Shown here in pieces: positions 1 to 10,770 of a stretch of DNA of 64,000 nucleotides. Both the position numbers and the translations under genes were made by a program. Position 1 is the first letter of the stretch, and the number at the start of each line of letters is the position of its first letter. Source of the stretch: Microcebus murinus (lineage: Eukaryota > Chordata > Mammalia > Primates > Cheirogaleidae); contig NC_134136.1 in NCBI RefSeq assembly GCF_040939455.1, positions 71,666,501-71,730,500 on the forward strand. Direction: 5' to 3'. Under the pieces are notes generated by a model. That model did no database searches, was not told the DNA's origin, and saw only the letters and a list, made by a program, of their open reading frames with translations.

Positions 1-262
1 GATGCAGTGGTTCCACGACAGAACTTATATTCTAAAATAACATGAAATGTAAACGTATCCATGGTTTCACAAAAATTGCACTAAAAATTTGAAGGATAAT
101 CTAAAGCCAAAATGTGCATTTGAGAGACTGAGGATGTGTTTTCACAATAAAAGTAAAAAAAGAACTGTCAAAGAGAAATGTCAGAGATATCAACTGCCAA
201 AATTATTTCTTAAGGAAATTGGACATTTCACACTTAATCAACTACATAAAATATTTTATACA
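1..262. other. AT-rich flank, no feature recognised
   Basis: AT-rich sequence with no repeat or gene that I can name. The 92-codon open frame that runs from here into the adjacent L1 fragment mixes unique and L1 sequence and is not a credible gene. Confidence 0.5.
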
Positions 263-1616
263 CACTTCAGGGTTGTGTACCTCTGGGAAATGACTGAGAA
301 TCCAGAGATGAAACCATCAGCATATGGTAATCTAATCTTTGACAAAGCAGACAAAAATATACACTAGGGCAAAGAATCTATTTTCAATAAATGGTGCTGG
401 GAAAACTGAATACCTACATGCAGAAGAATGAAGCTGGATCCTCACATCTCACCTCTCACCAAAATCAATTCAGATGGATAACAGACTTAAACCTAAGGCA
501 TTAAACCTTAAGAATTCTAGAAGAAGATGTTGGGAAAACCCTTTCAGATATCGGCCTAGCCAAAGAATTTTTCAAGAGGACCCCCAAAGCAAACACTACA
601 GCAAGAAAAATAAATAAATGGGATCTGATCAAATTAAAAAGCTTTTGCACAGCCAAGGAAACTATCATTAGAGCAAATAGCCTACAGAATGGGAGAAAAT
701 ATTTGCTCTCTACACAGCTGATAAAGGGCTAATAACAAGAATATCTCTAGAACTTAAAAAAATCAACAAGAAAAAAATCAAACAACCCCATCAATAAATG
801 GACAAAGGAAATGAACAGAAAATTTTCAAAAGAAGACAGAATAATGGCCAGTAAACATATATAAAAAATGCTCAACATCTCTAATCATTAGAGAAATGCA
901 AATCAAAACCACAATGACATATCACCAAACCCCAGTGAGACTGGCCTCAAAAAATTCATAAACAACAAATGCTGGCGAGGATGTGGAGAGATAGCAACAC
1001 TCTTACACTGCTGGTGGGACTGTAAATTAGTACAACCTCTATGTAAAAGAATTTGAAGATACTTCAAAGAGCTAGAAATAGAAATACCATTCAACCCAGA
1101 AATAGCACTAGTAGGCATCTACCGAAAAGAGCAAAAGATATTGTATAATAAAGACATCTGCACCCGAATGTTTATGGCAGCACAATTTATTATTGCAAGG
1201 ATGTGGAAACAACCGAGGTGCCTGTCACTTCATGAGTGGATTACCAAAATTTGGTATATGTATACAATGGAATATTACTCAATTATAGGAAACGACAGTG
1301 GTCTAGCACCTCTTATATTTTTCTGGATTGAGCTTGAGCCCATTATCCGACCTGAGGTATCACAAGATCTGTAGAATAGGTTCCACATGTACTCATCATC
1401 AAATTGGTACTAACTGATTAACATTATAGTGTTCACATCGTAGTAATATTTTCCAGGGATTAGGGAGTTGGAGGGGGTAAACTCATACCTAAAGGACACA
1501 GTGAGCATTGTAGAGGGGAAGGGCATGCCTGGAACCCTCGTTTGGGTGAGGCAAAGACATAAAATGTAACCAAAATGGTTGTGCTGTCATAATACCCAGA
1601 AATAAAACCAAAAAAC
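263..1616 (+). mobile_element. 5'-truncated, decayed L1 (L1-A)
   Basis: The sequence follows the last third of L1 ORF2 and its 3'UTR. From about 290 it reads like the segment coding the [17 protein letters not shown] region, and near 960-1020 it keeps the CX3CX7HX4C knuckle. The 3'UTR ends near 1616 after an AATAAA. ORF2 is full of stops and frameshifts; the longest open remnant is 1141-1374. A 9-bp string TTTTATACA occurs at 254-262 and 1617-1625 and may be the TSD, but it is AT-rich. The exact 5' boundary (263-290) is uncertain. The copy is much older than the element that follows it. Confidence 0.85.
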
Positions 1617-1647
1617 TTTTTATACAATATCGAAAATGTGGTACAGA

Positions 1648-3022
1648 GGATTTATAGACTGGCAGAGCAAGATGGCGGACAAATAACACCATCAGACAGA
1701 GGGTCTCTGCAGAAAAGACCGATTCTAGCAGAAACTAGAGGAAAGAAGCAAGAAGACGAGCATACAGCGGACAAGGGCCGGAAGGAGGGGTACCTGAGAC
1801 CCCGGGAGACTCCACGGGAGGAGGCTGCGGAGGAGAACTGGAGGCTGAGACCACCGGAGCAGCGCAGAGACCAGCGGCAAGGGTGGGTGGATCTGCTGTT
1901 TCCCCTCCCCTGCATTCGGGTCTGCTGGTGGGCTCCCCAGCGGGTGGAGAGACCTGCGGACACCAGCCCAGAGACTGCCGCCGCCTGCCAACAGTGAGCC
2001 TGTAGCAGACGTGGCACCAGGTTCCCAACTTCCTCCGGGCACCTCCATGTGCACGGACCCGAGCCGCGTGGCAGGCGCCATATTGCCTCCTCCTCCCCTC
2101 CGCCTACCCTACCCGCGGCTGCCCATAGAGACAATACAGCCACCAGCCGGAGGCACCTCCAGGGAACGGGACCTTCCCGTTTGGGACCCCGCCCGCCCTC
2201 CCAGGTGCTGCTGGCACCGTGTTCCCAGGAAAACGGTGCCGACTCAGAGGCTGAGAGACATAGACCCAGCTTGGGCTCCCTGTGGGTGAATTAGGACCGG
2301 AAATCCTCTCCCTGGTGGGAATACAGTTTGAACTCTGGGACCCAGAGGTCGGACCTGCAGACCAGATCCCCTGCACCAAGGGCTAGCATTGCCCGGGGCA
2401 CAGAAGGGTTATACGTGAACAGCCTACTGAGGTCTGTGTGCCTCCAGGGGCCAAACTGCGTCCTAGAGGGCGACCCTCCTCCCAGGAAGAGGCCGTGCGC
2501 CCAACCCAGGTGGCATTCCTGTGCAGGGAACCTCCCCGGCGGAATCACAGTCCGGGGAGGCCTGGTGGCTTGTGGTCTGGCCTGCTGGCAGAGGCCCAGG
2601 AGTAGCTGCGGAGTTAGGGAGGGTGGAAAGAAGGGAGGAATGCTGCAGACTGCAGGTCTCAGAAAGCCCCACCCCCACACGCAGACTTTCTGGCTGAGCG
2701 GGACCATTCCAGCCCCACCCTGACAGCAGAGAACAGAACTTTGACCCCTGCTAACGGCCTGAGGGCAGGCTTACCCAACCCAGCTCCGCCCAGAACAAGA
2801 GCTGATAACAGGACTCAAAATCAACACCATAGCCTGTTCCTCCAAGCAAAGGCCACCTACTGACAGGGACAGCATCTTGCACAGCCTTTCCACGGCACCC
2901 ACTGACTCAATATACAGAGTGGTCCAATTTCACCCACAGGCACCACCTAACGCCTCAGAAACTAAACAAGGTGTGTGAATACCCAAACAATAACCTAAGG
3001 AAAGAAACAACAACTGATCGAC
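1648..3022 (+). promoter_or_regulatory. L1-B 5'UTR / internal promoter
   Basis: This is about 1.37 kb, strongly GC- and CpG-rich between roughly 1670 and 2800 in contrast with AT-rich surroundings. In L1 this region holds the internal Pol II promoter. A YY1-like site lies close to the 5' end. Homologous regions are present in L1-M (38665-40085, minus) and L1-Q (56225-57529). Antisense and sense open frames occur here but are largely a product of the high GC content; see findings. The ORF1 start at 3023 has G at -3 and G at +4, a favourable Kozak context. Confidence 0.8.
1668..1680 (+). promoter_or_regulatory. YY1-like site in L1-B 5' end
   Basis: CAAGATGGCGGAC lies 20 bp inside the 5' end. 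Primate L1s carry a YY1 motif (CAAGATGGC core) near +15 that sets the transcription start; this is established for human L1. The same motif occurs near the 5' end of L1-M (reverse complement near 40064-40076). Occupancy here is inferred. Confidence 0.7.
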
Positions 3023-4015
3023 ATGGGAAGAAATCAGCAAAAGAACTCAGGAAATATGAAGAACCAAACAGAAAACACACCCCCAGAGAGGAGCACCAGC
3101 CCCCTAGAAACGGACACCGACCAAAATCAGGCAACCAATATGACAGAAGAGGAATTTAGTATGTGGAACATAAGAACACTCACCCAGCTACAACAACAAC
3201 TCAACAACCAACACCAAGAAACCACAAAAAGTCTCCAGGATATGAGAAAAGAAATAGACACATTGAAGAAAAGTGTAACCGAACTCCTGGAAATGAAGAA
3301 TCAATTCAAGGAACTACAAAATACAGTGGAAAGTCTCAAGAACAGGGTAGATGAAGCAGAAGAAAGAATCTCAGAGCTTGAAGATAACACCCTCCAATTA
3401 AATAAATCAGTCACAGAAATAGAGCAGAGAAACAAGAGAAAAGAGCAAAGCCTACAAGAGCTGTGGGATTATGTGAAGAAACCTAATGTGAGGGTCATAG
3501 GGTTACAGGAAGGGGAAGAAGACAACACTCAAGGGTTGGACAAGCTGTTTGAAGATATAATAGAGGAAAATTTCCCAGGCCTTGCTCAAAATCTTGATAT
3601 ACAAGTTCAAGAAGCTCAGAGGACCCCTGGGAGATTCAACGCAAACAGGAAGACGTCACGACATGCACTCATCAGATTGACCAAAGTATCAACTAAAGAG
3701 GCCCTTCTAAGAGCTGTAAGACAAAAGAAGCAAGTAACATACAAGGGAAAGCCAATTCGAATAACATCAGACTTCTCTAATGAGACTTTACAAGCAAGGA
3801 GAAACTGGGGCCCCATTCTCATTCTTTTGAAACAAAACAATGCCCAGCCTAGAATATTATTCCCTGCAAAACTAAGCTTCGTATATGAAGGAGAAATAAA
3901 AACATTCTCAGACAAGCAAAGGCTCAGAGAATTCACCAAGACAAGACCAGCCCTACAAGAAGTACTTAAAACAGCGTTATGCACGGAACATCATAAAAAT
4001 AACCCACGAATATAA
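3023..4015 (+). CDS. ORF1: L1 ORF1 protein (RNA-binding chaperone), intact 330 aa
   Basis: ORF1p binds L1 RNA as a trimer and acts as a nucleic-acid chaperone in the cytoplasmic L1 RNP. The 330-residue frame is uninterrupted and close to the usual primate length (about 338). Visible order: a basic, polar N-terminus (1-45), a heptad-rich coiled coil with many Q/L/E (about 50-150, including LKNRVDEAEERISELEDN), an RRM-like domain (about 155-250), and a C-terminal domain (about 251-325) with the hallmark QARRNWGPIL at 257-266. The RR pair that contacts RNA in human ORF1p is present. The residue after it is N instead of the acidic residue seen in L1-Q (D). The stop is followed 41 bp later by ORF2. 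The start is the first ATG in a good context. This is the best-preserved coding unit in the window. Confidence 0.95.
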   Translation: MGRNQQKNSGNMKNQTENTPPERSTSPLETDTDQNQATNMTEEEFSMWNIRTLTQLQQQLNNQHQETTKSLQDMRKEIDTLKKSVTELLEMKNQFKELQNTVESLKNRVDEAEERISELEDNTLQLNKSVTEIEQRNKRKEQSLQELWDYVKKPNVRVIGLQEGEEDNTQGLDKLFEDIIEENFPGLAQNLDIQVQEAQRTPGRFNANRKTSRHALIRLTKVSTKEALLRAVRQKKQVTYKGKPIRITSDFSNETLQARRNWGPILILLKQNNAQPRILFPAKLSFVYEGEIKTFSDKQRLREFTKTRPALQEVLKTALCTEHHKNNPRI

Positions 4016-4056
4016 AAACAACCAAAACCCAAAGATATTAAAGGCCAGATATTACA

Positions 4057-7000
4057 ATGGCTCAAGACAGAAATCATAGCAACAGCATCCAACCCAACAG
4101 AATGATCAATAATCTACCTTACCTATCAGTTCTCTCAATAAATGTGAATGGCTTAAACTCTCCACTCAAGAGACATAGGCTGGCTGAATGGATAAGAAAA
4201 TACAGGCCAAGTATATGCTGTCTTCAGGAAACACATCTAACGTGCAAGGATGCATATAGACTAAAAATCAAAGTGTGGAGATCAATATTCCAAGCAAATA
4301 GAAGCCAAAAGAAGGCTGGTGTGGCAGTTCTAATTTCAGACGATTTAGTTTTTAAACCAACAAAAGTAGTAAAAGACAAAGAGGGTCATTATATAATGGT
4401 GAAGGGCACAGTCCAACAAGAAGAGATAACAATTTTAAATATATATGCACCCAACTTAGGTGCACCCAGATTCATAAAGCAAACTTACTGGAGCTAAGCA
4501 AATGGATTAATAGCAATTCCATAATCGCCGGAGATTTCAACACCCCACTGACGGCACGATACAGATCCTCCAAACAGAAAATTAATAAAGAAATAATGGA
4601 CTTAAACAAAACTCTAGAACAATTGGGTCTGACAGACATCTACAGAACATTCTACCCAAAATCCACTGAATATACGTTCTTCTCATCAGCTCAAGGGACA
4701 TTCTCTAAGATTGACCATATCCTAGGACACAAAGAAAATCTCAAGAAATTTAAAAAAATAGAAATCATACCATGTACCTTCTCAGATCACAGTGGAATAA
4801 AACTAGAAATCAACCCTAACAGAAACTCACATTTCTACACAAAAACGTGGAAATTAAACAACCTCCTACTAAATGATTACTTCGTAAATGAAGAAATCAA
4901 GACGGAAATAAAAAACTTCTGTGAAGAAAACGACAATGGAGAGACAAGTTATCAACTCCTCTGGGACACAGCTAAAGCAGTTCTGAGAGGAAAGTTTATC
5001 TCCATAAATGCCTATAACCAAAAGACAAGAAGATCACAAATAGACAATCTAATGAAACGACTCAAAGAGCTGGAAAAAGAAGAACAGACCAACCCCAAAC
5101 CCAGCAGAAGAAGTGAAATCAACAAGATCAAATCAGAACTAAACGAAATTGAAAACAGGAAAGCTATTCAGGAGATTAATAAAACAAAAAGTTGGTTCTT
5201 TGAAAAAATAAACAAAATTGACACACCATTGGCTAAGCTAACGAAAAGCAGAAAAGAGAAATCTCTAATAAGCTCCATCAGGAATAAAAAAGGAGATATC
5301 ACAACTGATCCCAAAGAGATACAAGATACAATTTATGAATACTACAAAAATCTTTATGCACACAAACTGGAAAATGTGGAGGACATGGACAAATTTCTAG
5401 AAACACACAGCCTCCCTAGGCTCAACCAGGAAGAAATAGATTCCCTGAACAGACCAATCTCATCAGCTGAAATAGAAAGAGCAATTAAAAATCTCCCTAA
5501 AAAGAAAAGTCCCGGTCCAGATGGCTTCACACCTGAATTTTACCATACTTACAAAGAAGAACTAGTACCTATCTTGCAGAAACTATTCCACAACATCGAG
5601 AAGAACGGAAACCTCCCCGACACCTTTTCTGAAGCGAATATTACTCTGATACCAAAACCAGGAAAGGATGCAACAAAAAAAGAAAACTACAGACCAATAT
5701 CCCTAATGAATATAGATGCAAAAATTTTCAACAAAATCTTAGCTAACCGAATCCAGACACTTATCAAAAAAATAATCCACCACGACCAAGTGGGCTTCGT
5801 CCCAGGGATGCAGGGATGGTTCAACATTCGTAAATCTATAAATGCAATTCACCACATAAACAGAAGCAAAAACAAAGACCACATGATTCTTTCAATAGAT
5901 GCAGAAAAAGCTTTTGACAAAATTGAACACCCTTTCATGATACGAACACTTAAGAAAATAGGCATAGAAGGGACATACCTAAAAATGATACAAGCCATAT
6001 ATGACAGACCCATAGCCAACATCATACTGAATGGGGAAAGATTGAAATCATTCCCACTTAGAACTGGAACCAGACAAGGCTGCCCACTATCTCCACTTCT
6101 GTTTAACATAGTGCTGGAAGTCTTGGCTACAGCAATCAGACAGGAAAATGGAATCAAAGGTATCCAAATAGGGGCAGAAGAGATCAAACTTTCACTGTTT
6201 GCTGATGATATGATATTGTATCTAGAAAACCCCAAGGATTCAACCAAGAAACTCCTGGAACTGATCAATGAATTTAGTAAAGTCTCAGGATACAAAATCA
6301 ATACACAGAAATCAGAGGCATTCATATACGCCAACAACAATCTAATTGAGAACCAAATCAAAGTCTCAATTCCCTTCACAATAGCAACAAAGAAATTAAA
6401 GTACCTAGGAATATACTTAACCAAGGACGTAAATGACCTCTACAGGGAGAACTATGAAACACTGAGGAAGGAAATGGCAGAGGATGTAAACAGATGGAAA
6501 TCCATACCATGCTCGTGGATCGTCAGACTCAATATCATCAAAATGTCTATACTACCCAAACTGATCTACAGATTCAATGCAATACCTATTAAAATCCCAT
6601 CAGCATTCTTCACAGATATAGAAAAAATAATTTTACGCTTCGTATGGAACCAAAGAAGACCCCGAATATCAAGAGCAATTCTAGGCAACAAAAACAAAAT
6701 GGGAGGCATTAATATGCCAGATATCAAACTATACTACAAAGCTGTAGTAATTAAAACAATATGGTATTGGCACAAAAACAGGAATATTGATCAGTGGAAC
6801 AGATGTGAGAATCCTGATATAAAACCATCCTCATATAGCCATCTAATCTTTGACAAAGCAGACAAAAACATACGCTGGGGAAAAGAATCTCTCTTCAATA
6901 AATGGTGCTGGGAAAACTGGATAGCCACCTGTAGAAGGGTAAAACAGGACCCACACCTTTCACCTCTCACAAAAACCAACTCACGCTGGATAACAGACTT

Positions 7001-7931
7001 AAACCTAAGATATGAAACTATTAGAACTCTAGAGGAAAAAGTTGGAAACACTCTCCTCGACATCGGCCTGGGCAAAGAGTTTATGAAGAAGTCCCCAAAG
7101 GCAATCACAGCAGCAACAAAAATAAATAAATGGGACATGATCAAACTACAAAGCTTCTGCACAGCCAAAGAAATAGTCATGAAAGTAAACAGACAACCTA
7201 CAGAATGGGAGAAAATTTTTGCATCCTATGCATCCAATAAGGGACTGATAACTAGAATATACTTAGAACTCACGAAAATTAGGAAGAAAAAATCAAATAA
7301 CCCCATTAAAAAGTGTGCAAAGGACTTGAACAGAAATTTTTCTAAAGAAGACAGAAGAAAGGCCAACAAACATATGAAGAAATGCTCAACATCTCTAATC
7401 ATCAGGGAAATGCAAATCAAAACCACAATGAGATATCACTTAACCCCCGTGAGAATGGCCTTTATCAAAAAATCTCCAAACAATAAATGCTGGCGTGGTT
7501 GCGGAGAGAGTGGAACACTCCTACACTGCTGGTGGGACTGCAAACTAGTTCAACCTCTGTGGAAAGCAATATGGAGATATCTTAAAGCGATACAAGTGAA
7601 TCTACCATTTGATCCAGCAATCCCATTGCTGGGCATCTACCCAAATGATCCAGTGACACTCTACAAAAAAGACACCTGCACTCGAATGTTTATAGCAGCA
7701 CAATTCATAATTGCAAGGCTGTGGAAACAGCCCAAGTGCCCATCAATCCAAGAATGGATTAATAAAATGTGGTATATGTACACCATGGAGTACTATTCAG
7801 CTCTAAGAAACAATGGTGATATAGCACACCTTATATTTTCCTGGTTAGAGCTGGAACCCATACTACTAAGTGAAGTATCCCAAGAATGGAAAAACAAGCA
7901 CCAGATATATTCTCCAGCAAACTGGTATTAA
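4057..7931 (+). pseudogene. ORF2: L1 ORF2 (endonuclease-reverse transcriptase), one-base frameshift
   Basis: ORF2p nicks target DNA and reverse-transcribes L1 RNA. The first frame (4057-4497) holds the N-terminal APE-like endonuclease with SINVNGLN and LQETHL. It then runs into a stop because one C is missing after position 4484 relative to L1-Q. The rest is open in the shifted frame to 7931, with endonuclease DFN and SDH motifs, RT blocks ([22 protein letters not shown]), the catalytic FADD at 6198-6209, and the C-terminal CX3CX7HX4C knuckle near 7490-7545 with its histidine present. Total span matches the 1292 codons (with stop) of L1-Q ORF2. An in-frame ATG at 4102 aligns with the human ORF2 start and may be the true start. 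As written, only a short endonuclease fragment would be made. Confidence 0.93.
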
Positions 7932-7972
7932 CTGAGTAGCACCTAAGTGGACACATAGGTGCTACAGTAATA

Positions 7973-8008
7973 GGGTATTGGGCAGGTGGGAGGGGGGAGG
8001 GGGGCGGG
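7973..8008 (+). promoter_or_regulatory. G-quadruplex-prone tract in L1-B 3'UTR
   Basis: At least five runs of three or more G within about 36 bp, on the sense strand just after ORF2. G-rich polypurine tracts that can form G4 structures are a recurrent feature of mammalian L1 3'UTRs. A second G-rich patch lies at 8077-8098. The same tract is longer in L1-Q (62481-62523). Confidence 0.7.
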
Positions 8009-8140
8009 TATATACATACATAATGAGTGAGATGTGCACCATCTGAGGGATGGTCATGATGGAGACTCAGACTTTTGGGCGGAGGGGGGGAAATGGGCAT
8101 TTATTGAAACCTTAAAATCTGTACCCCCATAATATGCCAA

Positions 8141-8146
8141 AATAAA
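8141..8146 (+). terminator. L1-B own poly(A) signal
   Basis: AATAAA at the very end of the L1 3'UTR, followed by an impure A tract to about 8167. The extra sequence beyond it suggests that it was bypassed in the source transcript. Confidence 0.75.
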
Positions 8147-8167
8147 AAAAATAATTAAAAAAAATTA

Positions 8168-8240
8168 TTTGATTTATAATAAAGTATTGGTATACCTTTG
8201 TTATTAATGCTATATTAAATTAAATCTATAAAGCTTAAAA
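8168..8240 (+). other. Probable 3'-transduced segment of L1-B
   Basis: About 70 bp of AT-rich non-L1 sequence lies between the L1 poly(A) and the downstream TSD. It contains AATAAA at 8178-8183 and overlapping ATTAAA signals at 8214-8219 and 8219-8224, and ends in an A-run starting at 8237, 13-18 nt after the ATTAAA signals. This is the layout expected when the source L1 transcript read through its own signal and used a downstream one. Confidence 0.75.
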
Positions 8241-8255
8241 AAAATGTGGTACAGA

Positions 8256-9466
8256 AATGGCAAAAGAATTGACAGTTTTATTGATTAAAATACATAGTCC
8301 AGAAATAACGCCCCATATATTATATATGTCACTTATAAATAAAGTATCATAAGTTACCATAAAAAGATAAAGTTACTTTTTAAATGATAATGGGATTTTT
8401 TAGTTATTGTCATGGAATTGAGAGAAACAGGAATACATTAGGCACTGTAACTCACAATGCATGTAAATATATAATAAATTAAAGACAGATTAAATGTGAA
8501 ATATTTAGACATCATATATTTTTAGAAAAAAAAATGGTGAATATTTACCTTAAATTTGAAAGAGATTTCTGTTTAGATGCAGTGCAAGAAACTGTGAAAT
8601 GGTAAAACTGAAACTTTTAAAAATGGGTGAATTAAAATTATCTTCATGTAAAAGAAGAAAATGCAACCAAACTCTAAGACGAAACTGGAAACTAGTGAAA
8701 AATTTTGCCTCATATATGGCAAATGGTTAGTATTTCAACTTACAGCATATCCATATGATAGAGTATTGTGCAACCATTTTATTTATGAATAAATTTTCCA
8801 TCAATACTTATTTTCCCATAGGAAAGTTTTTTCATTATAATTTTATGTGTGGAATGCTAATTCACATATATTGCATGACATCAATTATATGAAAAATGTA
8901 CACATATAAAAATTGGTATGTACATTTACCAAATATCTCTAGGCAATGGGATCATAAATAAATATATTTTTAATTTGTTCTGTGTACTTGTCAAATTTTT
9001 ATAATCAGTATACTTTTTTCATAAAGCACACAATGTTAAAGGTAAATATATGTTCTTAAGTTTATAACATGTGTAAAATGTCCAAATAATTATTAACACA
9101 AAGAAATAGTAAATGTTTGAGGTGACAGAAAAAAATACTCAAATAGCCCAATCGTTAAATGGAGAAAGAAAATCAATAAATTCATAAATGAGGGTAAATA
9201 TCTATAAAACACACTAAAATGCATTCACCCAACCCCAACAGTTGAATCACAAATTACAGTAAAATCTTAAGGATTTTTCCATGATCAAATTAGTAGAAGT
9301 TAAAAAAGGATGATAATCGATGTTGATAAGACTGTTGTGAAAGATTTTCTTCCTTACACTGCCAGTAGTAATGTGCATTAGCACAACTCTTTTTGCTAAT
9401 CAATATCAAGAAGCATAAAGCTGTTTGTGCCCTTTAGCTAGGCAACTCCATTTCTGTTCATCTTTC
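8256..9466. other. AT-rich DNA with probable ancient LINE remnants
   Basis: No gene seen. Short stretches near 8740-8800, 8880-9040 and 9340-9450 resemble old mammalian L1 (L1M-type) sequence, for example a ...TACACTGCCAGTAGTAATGTG... stretch that echoes the ORF2 C-terminal region. The order is not colinear, so these would be separate remnants. Assignment is weak. Confidence 0.35.
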
Positions 9467-9637
9467 CTGGGTCCATGTACTAATCTAGAACCTGTAAATA
9501 TATTGCCTTCCATGGCAAAGGTAGTTTGCAGATATAAGTAAGGATATAGGCCATAAAATAAGGGTATTATCCTAGATTATTTACACGCAAACCCTTAAAG
9601 GCAGAGAACTTTCTACCATTGGTGTCAGAAGAGATGA

Positions 9638-10770
9638 GACATTGGCCTAGGCAAAGAATTTATGAAGAAGACCCCAAAGGCAATCACAGCAGCAAATAAA
9701 TAAATAAATAAATAAATAAATAAATGGGACCTGATCAAATTAAAAAGCTTATGCACAGCCAAAGAAATAGTCATGAAAGTAAACAGACAACCTACAGAAT
9801 GGGAGATAATTTTTGCAGCCTACACATCTGATAAAGGACTGATAACTAGAATCTATTTAGAACTCAGGAAAATCAGCAAGGAAAAGTCAAAAAACCCTAT
9901 CAAAAAGTGGACAAAGGACATGAACAGAAATTTTTCAAAAGAAGACAGAATAATGGACAACAAACATATGAAAAATAAAATGCTCAAAACATCTAATCAT
10001 CAGGGAAATGCAAATCAAAACTGCAATGAGATATCACTTATCTCCAGTAAGAATGGCCTTTTTCCCCAAACAATAAATGTTGTGAATGCTGGCATGGATG
10101 TGGAGAGATAGGAACACTCCTACACTGCTGGTGGGACTGAAAACTAGTTCAACCTCTGTGGAAAGCAACATGGAGGTATCTTAAAGCAAAACAAGTAGAT
10201 CTACCATTTGATCCAGCAATCTGACTATTGGGCATCTACACGAAAGATCAAATGACACTACTAAAAAGACACCTGCACTCGAATGTTTATAGCAGCACAA
10301 TTCACAATTGCAAAATCGTCAAAACAACTGAAGTGCCCATCAATACATGAGTGGATTAATAAAAGGTGGTATATGTATATCATGGAGTACTATTCAGCCT
10401 TAAGAAACAATGGTGATATAGCACTTCTTGTATTTTCCTGGATAGAGCTAGAATCCATTCTGCTGAGTGAAGTATCTCAGGAATGGAGGAACAAGCACCA
10501 CATGTACTCACCAGCAAATTGGTATTAACTGATCAACACCTAAGTGGACATATAGGAATAATATTTATTGGGCTTCAGGCAGGTGAGAGCTGGGAGGAGA
10601 TGAGTATATACATACATAATGAGTGAGATGTGCACCATCAGGGGGATGGTCACACTTGAAGCTCTGACTCCAGGGGGGAGGGGGGCATGGGCAATATACA
10701 TAACCTTAACATTTGTACCACCATAATATGCTGATATAAAATAAATAAATAAAATAATAAAATAAATAAA
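9638..10770 (+). mobile_element. 5'-truncated L1 (L1-C), 11-bp TSD
   Basis: Starts in ORF2 at the segment coding the DIGLGKEF region and runs through the end of ORF2 (stop near 10527) and the 3'UTR to an (AAAT)n-rich tail. A perfect 11-bp TSD AGAAGAGATGA sits at 9627-9637 and 10771-10781. ORF2 remnants are 9773-10111 and 10283-10528; frameshifts separate them. The element carries an internal tetranucleotide expansion and a deletion in the knuckle region. It is moderately old, older than L1-B. Confidence 0.93.
9692..9724 (+). repeat. (AAAT)n microsatellite inside L1-C
   Basis: About eight AAAT units where other L1 copies have a short AAAAATAAATAAATGGG string, so it is a local expansion of an existing A-rich motif in ORF2. 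Confidence 0.9.

Larger units (their letters stand above)
1648..8240 (+). mobile_element. Full-length young L1 retrotransposon (L1-B) with 3' extra tail
   Basis: The element is complete: GC-rich 5'UTR (1648-3022), ORF1, a 41-bp spacer, ORF2, and a 3'UTR with a G-rich tract and AATAAA at 8141-8146. It is flanked by a perfect 15-bp TSD, AAAATGTGGTACAGA, at 1633-1647 and 8241-8255. The L1 poly(A) ends near 8167. It is followed by about 70 bp of non-L1 sequence and a second A-run before the TSD, which suggests a 3' transduction. Compared with L1-Q it differs by a few percent. It inserted 31 bp downstream of the L1-A fragment. ORF1 is open, and the one obvious disabling change is a missing base in ORF2 near 4484. 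Confidence 0.96.

Noticed and set aside
254..1625. 9-bp direct repeat TTTTATACA as a TSD of L1-A
   Set aside because: Plausible but too short and AT-rich to claim; kept only as a possibility in the L1-A entry.
2328..2723. 131-codon sense open frame in the L1 5'UTR, same length in L1-Q (56820-57215)
   Set aside because: By hand count, L1-B and L1-Q differ at about 15 nonsynonymous and 6 synonymous sites in this frame, which is what neutral change would give. High GC keeps stops rare.
5849..7426. Antisense frames (up to 191 codons) opposite L1-B ORF2, repeated opposite L1-M and L1-Q
   Set aside because: They recur because the copies are homologous. They follow from the A-rich codon use of ORF2 on the other strand and show no domain.
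9692..9724. Regular tetranucleotide repeat considered as a CRISPR or regulatory array
   Set aside because: Pure AAAT slippage product inside an L1, without spacers.
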